Part shown: positions 1 to 6,015 of the stretch, one piece after another
How the letters are laid out: each line of letters begins with the position of its first letter
Position numbering within the stretch: the stretch's first letter is position 1
Assembly (NCBI GenBank): GCA_022447405.1
Contig: JAKVCE010000100.1
Location: 1,226-7,513 of the forward strand
DNA from: Planctomycetota bacterium
Lineage (GTDB): Bacteria > Planctomycetota > UBA1135 > GCA-002686595
Direction: 5' to 3'
DNA: 6,288 nucleotides
Position numbers and translations under genes: made by a program
Notes under the pieces: generated by a model
What the model was told of the DNA's origin: nothing
Database searches by the model: none
What the model saw: only the letters and a program-made list of their open reading frames with translations

Positions 1-1139
1 CCAAGAGTATCCCCCTCTCCGCCACCCTCGCCCTCGACGCCCGCGCCAAGGAGCTCATCGCCGAGGGCCGCGACGTCATCAACATGACAGCCGGGGAGCC
101 GGACTTCGACGCTCCTGCGGCCGTCCGCGATGCCTCTCGGGCCTTCGTGGACTCGGGCAAGGTGCGCTACACCCCAGCGCCTGGCAGGCCCAGCCTGCGC
201 GAGACGATCGCCGGTCACCTGAGCCGCACCCGCGGCGTGCCCTTCGAGGCCAAAGAGGTGACCGTCTGTCACAGCGCCAAGCACGCGCTCTCGGGCGTAA
301 TCCTCTCCCTCGTCTCAGAGGGTGACGAGGTCCTCCTGCTCCTGCCTGCGTGGGTCAGCTACTTCGAGATGATCCGCTTCGCTGGCGGCGAGCCGGTCGC
401 CGTCCCCTGCCGCTCCGACCTCGGCCCGGACCTCAAGGCCATCGCTGCGGCCGTGACGGAGAACACGCGCGGCATCATGATCAACAGCCCGTGCAACCCC
501 TCGGGCTACTGCTTCACTTCAGAAGAGATGAAGGCTCTCTGCGAGCTCTGCGAGGAGCGCGACCTCTGGATCCTCTCGGATGAGATCTACAGCCGAATGA
601 TCTACGACGGGACGAAGCACGAGAGCCCGGTGACCTACGGCGACGACGCCCGCGCGCGCACGATCATCGTCGACGGCGCGAGCAAGGCCTTCGCCATGAC
701 CGGCTACCGCATCGGCTACCTCGCCGCGAACACGGAGATCTCCGGCACGGTCGGCAGGCTCCACAGCCAGCTGACCGGCGCGCCCAACGCGATCAGCCAG
801 GAGGCCTTCGAGTGCGCCTTGGCCGAGGAGCCCGCCGAGGTCACCGACATGGTGGCTGAGTTCGACCGGCGTCGGCACTTGATCGTCTCGGGGCTCGAGG
901 CCCTGGGTCTCCCGTGTGAGCTGCCGAAGGGCGCCTTCTACGTCTTCCCTGACGTCTCGGCGCATCTGGACGAGAACGGCTCGATGGGCTTCTCAGAGCG
1001 ACTCCTGGAGGAGGCCGAGGTCGCCTCCGTCCCCGGCAGCGCCTTCGGCACCGAGGGCCACGTGCGCCTCTCCTACGCCCTCGCCGAGGACCAGATCACC
1101 GAGGCCTTGGAGCGCCTCGGCAGGTTCCTTCAAGGCTGA
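1..1139 (+). CDS. Class I PLP-dependent aminotransferase, aspartate aminotransferase-like (5' end outside window)
   Basis: Transfers an amino group between an amino acid and a 2-oxo acid using pyridoxal phosphate; cytoplasmic. The frame is open from base 3 to TGA at 1137-1139, giving 378 visible residues. The first internal ATG (84) is not the start, because the preceding 27 codons already match the family N-terminus (SATLALDARAKEL...GRDVIN before MTAGEPDFD). By memory alignment to Thermus thermophilus AspAT (385 aa), about 8-10 residues are missing. Visible landmarks: TAGEPDFD; YTPAPGRPSLRE; SPCNPSG (NP.NP[TS]G loop, about residues 163-168); SDEIY with the PLP-pyridine Asp (about 193); PLP lysine in GASKAFAMTGYRIGY (Lys228, nt 684-686); and the carboxylate-binding Arg in VRLSYA (about 355, nt 1065). 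The lysine of CHSAKHAL (about 93) aligns with the GGKQAL lysine of subgroup I-gamma enzymes, which contacts acidic substrates. An aspartate, possibly also prephenate, aminotransferase is therefore most likely (aspC/aat-type names are used). Exact substrate is inferred. No operon partner is visible. Confidence 0.93.
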   Translation, partial: KSIPLSATLALDARAKELIAEGRDVINMTAGEPDFDAPAAVRDASRAFVDSGKVRYTPAPGRPSLRETIAGHLSRTRGVPFEAKEVTVCHSAKHALSGVILSLVSEGDEVLLLLPAWVSYFEMIRFAGGEPVAVPCRSDLGPDLKAIAAAVTENTRGIMINSPCNPSGYCFTSEEMKALCELCEERDLWILSDEIYSRMIYDGTKHESPVTYGDDARARTIIVDGASKAFAMTGYRIGYLAANTEISGTVGRLHSQLTGAPNAISQEAFECALAEEPAEVTDMVAEFDRRRHLIVSGLEALGLPCELPKGAFYVFPDVSAHLDENGSMGFSERLLEEAEVASVPGSAFGTEGHVRLSYALAEDQITEALERLGRFLQG

Positions 1140-1280
1140 TCCGCCTCAGTCAGCAGCCTTCGCGTAGCGTCGGTAAGCGATCGGGAGCTCTTCATGAGGT
1201 CCGCGGGCGGCCAGAAAGATCTGAGGCGGTCTCGCATCTCTACGTCTTCAACACCACTCCCAATCTGGTCGGGGAGGCGC

Positions 1281-2634
1281 AAGCGCGGCCCCTCGCCAGC
1301 GAATGACGAGGAGCCGCAGGTGTGCCTTACAGGAGTCTGTCAGCGAATGATCTGGACGCTGACTGGCGCTGAAGGGACGCCGTTCCCGTCCAAGATGAGA
1401 TACTCGAAGGAGTCCTGCTTCCACTTGGCCGATCCCCAAGCGAACCAGACCTGTCCTGAGGCCTGGTGATGGCGGACCACGCCGTTTCTGGGAGGCGTGA
1501 CGACGCGGAAGGTGCTCATGTTGAGCCCAGAAGATCCTGCGAGGTCGTTCGCGAAGAGGTCCATGAGGATCATCCCGCGCCCGTGCTCCGGCACGCCGAG
1601 CTGGTCGAGGAGATAGACGTCGTCGCCCGCGAGCGGCGCGTCTTCGAGGAAGTGCACCTCGAGCTCGAGGCTCGGGTCCACGTCCACGCTCAAGGGATCG
1701 CTGAGCTCAGCCACCGTGAGGCGACCGATCTTCTCAGCGCGGAAGCGCTGTGTCCCACCATCAACGCTCACGGTGAGCGGGGCGTTAGGGCTCCCGTCGA
1801 GGGGCGCGACCGTCACGGAGCCCGTCTCAGAGGGGCTGAGGATGAGGTTGTGCAAGAGCACATCCTCAGGCTCCTGCATCGGCAGGCCCGCCATGAAGGG
1901 CAGGAGCGCGCCGAGGTCGCCTGAGAAGAGCGAGCCGAACACGCGACTGGTCTGGATCGAGATGTCGCCGCCAGCGATGAGCTGTCCCGCCACGTCGATC
2001 TCGGCGATGTCGACCTCGCCGCCTTGCGCGACGAGGCTGCCGTCGAAGTTGACGTCAGCGATGAAGACCTGGGAGGCCTCGAAGGCGTTGAAGAGGACCA
2101 TGTCCGCGTCGATGTTGTGCAAGCGGATCCCGAACTGAGTGGGGTTCAGGTTGCCGCCCTCGATGTTGACGACAGCGGCGGAGCCGGGCGCAACATGGAT
2201 GGAGACGTCGCGCGCGGCCTCGAGCTGAGCGGCCGTGACGAGGAAGACCTCGAGCGCTGCGCCGGAGCTCGCGCTCAGGATGAGGTTGTCCTCATGCTCG
2301 ACGACGGTGCCCGTGGGGGCGACGGCGCCCAGCGCGGTCGTCGTCGTCGTGATGAGGTCCATCAGAGCCTCCCAGTCGATCACGCTGTCGATGCGTGGCG
2401 GGAGGGTCCCACCCTGGAGCGTGAAGGTCGGCTGGATGTTCAGGCTGCTGCCTGCCACGACGTTGCCGTGCTCGAGGTTGCCGATGTGCGCGTGGATGTC
2501 ACGCTCAGCGATCAAGGAGTCGGTCTCCTCTGGCGAGACCCCGATGCCGAGGTTGCAGGTCTCTACGGAGAGGTCGTTGCCAGCGGCGATGGTCCCGTAG
2601 ACATGAGAGGTCTTGATGTCGACGTCTAGGCCTC
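1281..2634 (-). repeat. Paralogous C-terminal module, copy 1 (about 430 codons plus 3' flank)
   Basis: From GGLDVDI (about nt 2634) to the stop and on through the 3' hairpin, this stretch is collinear with 4661-6015. The proteins are roughly three-quarters identical by eye, with long identical runs such as IAAGNDL, IGNLEHGNVVAG, GSAAVVNIEGGNLNP, MQEPEDVLLHN, GRGMILMDLFANDLAGSSG and WFAWGSAKW. The 62-nt non-coding flank 1281-1342 aligns without gaps to 4661-4722, with 47 identical positions. The sequence before GGLDVDI differs between the copies, so the module, not the whole gene, is the shared unit. Confidence 0.85.
1284..1318 (-). terminator. Stem-loop 3' of the 1046-residue secreted protein gene; probable terminator or 3'-end structure
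   Basis: Arms 1284-1298 and 1304-1318 form a 15-bp GC-rich stem with a 5-nt loop, starting 21 nt past the stop codon of the minus-strand gene. Three positions (1284/1318, 1290/1312, 1296/1306) are C-A mismatches on the plus strand but G.U wobbles in minus-strand RNA, so it folds well only as minus-strand transcript. No U-tract follows it on the minus side, so classical intrinsic termination is uncertain; it could instead protect the mRNA 3' end. A matching structure lies downstream of the paralog at 4656-4704. Confidence 0.6.
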
Positions 2635-4480
2635 CGAGGACGGCGTAATCGACATCAACGTCCTCATCGTCGCCGTCGTCGTCGTCGCCACCGTCATCAT
2701 CATCATCGCCGTCGTCGTCACCGTCGTCGTCACCGTCGTCGTCATCGCCATCATCCGGCGGCTCAACGAGGAAGACCTTGGGCGTGAGGACCAAGACGGA
2801 CAGAGCGGTGTCCAGGTCCGTCCCCATCATCATCCCAGGCATGTTCCAGCCTCCGCTGGAGGAGTCTTGGGTGCGCACCAGGTAAGAGAAGTAGCCCTCC
2901 CTGTCGCTCCCCGGCGCGGCCAGGACGCCGCTGCCGCTCTCTTCACCGGTCTCCCAATCAAAGCTGACGCCTGCGTTCTCAAGGATCACGACCTCACCAG
3001 AGGGGAGCCCCTGCGCGAAGGCGGTCAAGCGGAGCGCCCGCGCCACGGTCCACATGGCGTACGAGTTGCCCATGTTGCCCTCTGCGAATCCCAAGGAGCC
3101 GTCCTGGCCCCAGTAGTCGCCGAGATACTCGAGGGCCGCGTCGCGCTTGGCTGTGATGGTGTTCAGCGGCGGCGCCTCGAGCGCGATGACCGTCCCCCCA
3201 GAGGTGTGCGGTCCCTGGAGCTCGACGGCGTAGAGACCTGAGAGCCCGCCGCCGGTGGTCGAGTGGCCGTGCTCGAAGCTCACGAGCCTGTTCGGCCCCT
3301 CGTATCCGAAGGGCACGGCGCCAGCCATGTTGGCCTGGTGATAGATCAGGTTCGTCTCAGACTCTTGGAGGATCCAGTCCGGTATGTCGATTCCGAAGGT
3401 GACGTAGAGCCCCTCCATCGCGACGTAGTGCCAGCTGTTCACCGACATGTCGGAGCTGAAGTCATTGGCCGTATATCGCCAGCCTCCTCGGGCGCTCATG
3501 CTGTCGACCTGTCCGATGCCGATCATGTCCAAGCAGTCTTCCCCTAGCTCGGCGTACGTCATCCCAGCGGCGGGGCCGACCCCGACGACCTCTCCGGGTG
3601 AGACAGAGGCGGCGAGCGCGGCGGTCGCGATGGGGTGCTCATAACCCCACCCCGAGCTTGGTCCACCGACGAGAGAAGAGGGACCGAACGAGACGGCTTG
3701 ACCGTTCGAGTTCATGTCCGACCTCCCGTTCATGGTCGCACCCCGCGCGACGTCTGCGTTTGGAGCTGTGACGTCCAACTGCACCTGGCAATTGTTGAAC
3801 AGGAAGTCGAGCCCCTCCTGGACCCTCAGCGCGAGGATGTCTTCATCCGGGTCATTGGTCGCCAAGTGACCCTGGTTCTGCATCGCCCAGAGGCTGAAAC
3901 CGGTGGAGCCGATCCCCGTGGGCGAGCCGCCCCAGGAGCCGCTCCCCGCCTGGTTTTGGTAGAGGTACCGGAGCCCCTCGTCGATCGCGATGTTCACGTC
4001 GATCTGCTGGTGCTCCAGCGCCGTGTCGCTCAGCGCGTCGGAGGCGTCGATGATCGCGATCTCCACCGTGTCCGAGAAGGTGTTCACGCCATCGGTGACC
4101 GTCAGGGTCGCTTCCGCCAGCCCGCTGGTCGCGCCGTTCAAGAGGTTGAAGGTCACATCTTCCGGAATGTAGTCATCGTTGAAGATATGGTCGCTCAAGG
4201 AGCCGTCATCTATGACCGCAACATCTGTCCCCGGCGAGATGCTCCAGGTGTAGTCCAGACCATTCGCGGTGCCGTCTCCGTCATTGGCGCTCCCCCAGAG
4301 GGTCAAGCTCGAGCCAGGTCGAACCAAGCGACGCTGGTCCATGCTGACGCGCGGCGCGTTGGGATATCCAGGCATCACGTTGACGCGCTGAACGACCTGA
4401 GCGCTCGCGCTGCCTTCGAAGAGGAAGACAAAGCCTGCGATGAACAGAAGAGAGGAGCGAGCGGTGAGACTCTGGAACAT
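1340..4480 (-). CDS. Secreted multidomain protein: PKD/Ig-like, prenyltransferase-like toroid, acidic linker, choice-of-anchor A domain, C-terminal Ig-like domain
   Basis: 1046 residues, TGA at 1342-1340. The ATG at 4480 is chosen because AAGGA lies 5 nt upstream and a clear signal peptide follows: a hydrophobic core LLFIAGFVFLF and a signal peptidase I site ASA|Q at residues 25-28. A TTG start at 4552 would put 24 non-signal residues in front. Domains by eye: residues ~30-148 PKD/Ig-like (LTLWGSANDGDG, ATLTVTDG); ~155-570 alpha/alpha toroid of the prenyltransferase/squalene oxidase repeat type (GSWGG..., GGWRYTANDFSSDMSVNSW, WGQDGSLGF, SSGGWNMP, TALSVLVLTP); ~575-608 almost pure Asp/Gly linker; ~612-850 choice-of-anchor A domain (GTIAAGNDLSVET, GNVVAGSSL, AAVVNIEGGNL, MVLFNAFEAS, AGQLIAGGDI); ~947-1046 cadherin/tandem-95-like domain (AGDDVY, DLFANDLAG, PPRNGVV, DSFEYLILDGNG). 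I see no DxDD cyclase motif, so the toroid is probably binding or structural. No LPXTG, PEP-CTERM or other known anchor ends the protein. Role inferred: exported envelope or extracellular protein. Domain calls are from motif recognition; specific function is unknown. Confidence 0.9.
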   Translation of the reverse strand: MFQSLTARSSLLFIAGFVFLFEGSASAQVVQRVNVMPGYPNAPRVSMDQRRLVRPGSSLTLWGSANDGDGTANGLDYTWSISPGTDVAVIDDGSLSDHIFNDDYIPEDVTFNLLNGATSGLAEATLTVTDGVNTFSDTVEIAIIDASDALSDTALEHQQIDVNIAIDEGLRYLYQNQAGSGSWGGSPTGIGSTGFSLWAMQNQGHLATNDPDEDILALRVQEGLDFLFNNCQVQLDVTAPNADVARGATMNGRSDMNSNGQAVSFGPSSLVGGPSSGWGYEHPIATAALAASVSPGEVVGVGPAAGMTYAELGEDCLDMIGIGQVDSMSARGGWRYTANDFSSDMSVNSWHYVAMEGLYVTFGIDIPDWILQESETNLIYHQANMAGAVPFGYEGPNRLVSFEHGHSTTGGGLSGLYAVELQGPHTSGGTVIALEAPPLNTITAKRDAALEYLGDYWGQDGSLGFAEGNMGNSYAMWTVARALRLTAFAQGLPSGEVVILENAGVSFDWETGEESGSGVLAAPGSDREGYFSYLVRTQDSSSGGWNMPGMMMGTDLDTALSVLVLTPKVFLVEPPDDGDDDDGDDDGDDDGDDDDDGGDDDDGDDEDVDVDYAVLGGLDVDIKTSHVYGTIAAGNDLSVETCNLGIGVSPEETDSLIAERDIHAHIGNLEHGNVVAGSSLNIQPTFTLQGGTLPPRIDSVIDWEALMDLITTTTTALGAVAPTGTVVEHEDNLILSASSGAALEVFLVTAAQLEAARDVSIHVAPGSAAVVNIEGGNLNPTQFGIRLHNIDADMVLFNAFEASQVFIADVNFDGSLVAQGGEVDIAEIDVAGQLIAGGDISIQTSRVFGSLFSGDLGALLPFMAGLPMQEPEDVLLHNLILSPSETGSVTVAPLDGSPNAPLTVSVDGGTQRFRAEKIGRLTVAELSDPLSVDVDPSLELEVHFLEDAPLAGDDVYLLDQLGVPEHGRGMILMDLFANDLAGSSGLNMSTFRVVTPPRNGVVRHHQASGQVWFAWGSAKWKQDSFEYLILDGNGVPSAPVSVQIIR
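2660..2757 (-). repeat. Trinucleotide low-complexity tract encoding an Asp/Gly linker
   Basis: A run of GAC/GAT codons broken by GGC/GGT codons encodes about 33 residues, nearly all Asp with Gly at intervals and a Glu near the end (residues ~575-608). It separates the toroid from the choice-of-anchor A module and should be an extended, strongly acidic spacer that could bind divalent cations. In the paralog the corresponding place has only a short acidic stretch, CDDDGDEE. Repeats in threes can lengthen or shorten by slippage without breaking the frame. Confidence 0.85.
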
Positions 4481-4484
4481 GGGG

Positions 4485-4565
4485 ATCCTTCTTGTGGCTG
4501 CTTTGAGCGCTGGAGTCCTTGAGAGCGGCGCCTTACCCCTGACTGGGGGCAAGCCACAAGAGGAT
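4485..4565 (-). promoter_or_regulatory. Leader dyad able to pair with the Shine-Dalgarno
   Basis: In minus-strand RNA the arm at 4565-4552 (AUCCUCUUGUGGCU) is complementary to 4499-4485 (AGCCACAAGAAGGAU): 14 pairs with one bulged A. The second arm contains the AAGGA of the 1046-residue gene, so the closed form would hide the ribosome binding site. The 52-nt loop holds a smaller hairpin (CCCC/GGGG at 4536-4539 and 4545-4548 around TGACT). The dyad is seen directly; regulation is inferred and requires transcription to start upstream of about 4565. It could instead be a protein-binding dyad. Confidence 0.45.
4486..4492 (-). promoter_or_regulatory. Ribosome binding site deciding the start at 4480
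   Basis: AGAAGGA reads on the minus strand, with 5 nt between it and the ATG at 4480-4478. This is good Shine-Dalgarno spacing and, with the signal peptide directly following, fixes the start. The site lies inside the right arm of the leader dyad. Confidence 0.75.
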
Positions 4566-4640
4566 ACGCGTTTCTTAGTTTTGCCGCTTGGATAGGCTTT
4601 TTATCAGCTATCTAGATCCGCATTCGGCTCTACAAGGCGA
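4561..4640 (-). promoter_or_regulatory. AT-rich probable promoter zone of the 1046-residue gene
   Basis: This is the most AT-rich stretch of the window and sits upstream of the gene and downstream of the previous gene's hairpin. Minus-strand candidates are TTGTAG (4635-4630) with TAGATA (4614-4609) at a short 15-nt spacing, or a TATCCT -10-like hexamer at 4566-4561 without a convincing -35. None is a clean consensus, so only the zone is called. The choice matters: initiation from TATCCT would begin the mRNA around 4553 and remove the upstream arm of the leader dyad. Confidence 0.35.
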
Positions 4641-4655
4641 CCTCAGGGCCCGCCT

Positions 4656-4704
4656 CACACGAGCGCGGCCCCCCGCCAGCGAGTGGCGAGGGGCCGCGCG
4701 TGTG
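4656..4704 (-). terminator. Strong stem-loop 3' of the second secreted protein gene; probable terminator
   Basis: Arms 4663-4678 and 4684-4699 give a 16-bp stem with a 5-nt loop. The one plus-strand C-A mismatch (4673/4689) becomes G.U in minus-strand RNA. Outside it, 4656-4660 pairs with 4700-4704 (CACAC/GTGTG) across a 2-nt bulge, making 21 pairs. It begins 15 nt after the stop codon. No U-tract follows on the minus strand. It insulates the next gene, whose promoter zone lies immediately downstream. Confidence 0.65.
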
Positions 4705-6015
4705 CCTCTCTGATCCTTGTCAGCGAATGAGCTGGACGCTGACAGGCGCAGAGCGGACGCCGTTCCCGTCCAGGATGACGTACTCGAAAGAGTCCTCGGT
4801 CCACTTGGCTGAACCCCAGGCGAACCAGACCCTCCCTGAGGGCTCGTGGTAGCGGACCACGCCTTTCCCGGGAGGAGTGACGACGCGGAAGGTGCTCATG
4901 TCCAGCCCAGAGGAGCCCGCGAGGTCGTTCGCGAAGAGATCCATGAGGATCATTCCGCGGCCATACCTCGGCACCCCCATCTGCTCCAAGAGGTAGACGT
5001 CATCGCCTGCGAGCGGCGCCTCCTCCAGGAGGTGGACGTCAAGATCGAGGCTCGGGTCGACGTTGACCCGATCCCAATCTGAGACGTTGGCGACCGTGAT
5101 GCGCCCGATCTTCTCTGAGCGGAAGCTCCGAGTGCGCGCGTTCACGCTCACAGAAAGTGGCGCGCCGTCCGCCTCGCTCGAGGGCGCGACTGTGACGTCG
5201 CCGGAGGCGCTCGGGCTGAGGACGAGGTTGTGGAGGAGCACGTCTTCCGGCTCCTGCATCGCGTGACCCGCCATGAAGGGCACGAGGTCTTCGAGCTCTC
5301 CGTTGAAGAGCTGACCGTAGATCCTCGTGGTCTGCAGGGAGATGTCTCCACCCGCGACGAGCTGTCCGGCAAAGTCGATCTCGGCGACGCTCACGCTCCC
5401 GCCCTGAACGACCAGGCTGCCGTCGAAGTTCACGTCAGCGACTGACACGTGTGAGGCCTCGTAGGCGTTGAAGAGCACCATGTCAGGGCCGATGTTCACC
5501 AAGCGGATACCGAACTGCATGGGGTTCAAGTTTCCGCCCTCGATGTTGACGACCGCTGCGGAGCCAGGGGACACCTCGAGCCTGACCTCCCTCGCGGCCT
5601 CAAGCTGCGCGGCCGTCACGTGGAAGAGCTCAACGTCCAGGCCGTTGCTCGCGCTCAGGATGAGGACATCTTCATGAACCGCGGTCGTCCCCGTGGGAGC
5701 CAGCGCGCCCAGGGCGGTCGTCGTCGTCGTGACGAGGTTCAAGACGTCTGCCCAGTCAACGACGTTGTCGATCCGGGGCGCTTGAGTGCCACCTGAGAGG
5801 GTGAATGTGGGCTGGATGTCGAAGCTGAGACCCGCGACCACGTTGCCGTGCTCGAGGTTGCCTATTTGCGCGTGGATGTGACCGTCCGCGATCATCGTGT
5901 CCGTGTCCTCGTCCGTGACGCCGATGCCTAGGTTGCAGGTCTCGACGGTCAGGTCATTTCCTGCCGCGATGCTGCCCCAGACTTGGGAGGTCCTGATGTC
6001 CACATCGAGGCCGCC
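4661..6015 (-). repeat. Paralogous C-terminal module, copy 2 (about 430 codons plus 3' flank)
   Basis: Collinear partner of 1281-2634. It starts at GGLDVDI right after a short acidic stretch, CDDDGDEE, and ends past the stop codon in the shared hairpin. Both copies end in near-identical residues (SAPVSVQLIR here, SAPVSVQIIR in copy 1) and both keep a run of five Thr near the middle of the choice-of-anchor A domain. This indicates duplication of the module with its 3' flank, followed by divergence. Confidence 0.85.

Noticed and set aside
1141..1229. Inverted repeat CCGCCTCAG (1141-1149) / CTGAGGCGG (1221-1229) after the aminotransferase, considered as its terminator
   Set aside because: The arms are only 9 bp and 71 nt apart with no T-tract, too weak to call. 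I see no clear terminator for the plus-strand gene.
1146..1246. Second minus-strand open stretch ending ELPIAYRRYAKAAD, which reads like a protein C-terminus
   Set aside because: It is bounded upstream by a TGA, has no start or recognised family, and overlaps another equally protein-like frame. It could be a gene remnant, but the evidence is only impression.
1130..1339. Minus-strand frame that stays open for 69 codons after the TGA of the 1046-residue gene, with an internal ATG at 1237 (35-residue reading frame)
   Set aside because: A run this long is not surprising in GC-rich DNA. There is no Shine-Dalgarno before the ATG, the paralog's frame closes after about 27 codons, and the region includes the hairpin, so neither readthrough nor a small gene is supported.
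2660..2757. Trinucleotide tract considered as a CRISPR or tandem DNA repeat locus
   Set aside because: It is in-frame Asp/Gly coding sequence with no unique spacers; the periodicity is the codon.
1466..3644. Long plus-strand reading frames opposite the secreted protein gene
   Set aside because: They are antisense shadows: rich in Arg, Val, Asp and His from reversed GC-rich codons, with no domain motifs. Equivalent shadows appear opposite the paralog.
4481..4552. Upstream TTG start that would lengthen the secreted protein by 24 residues
   Set aside because: The extension lacks a hydrophobic core, would bury the signal peptide 24 residues in, and has no better ribosome binding site than the AAGGA 5 nt before the ATG at 4480.
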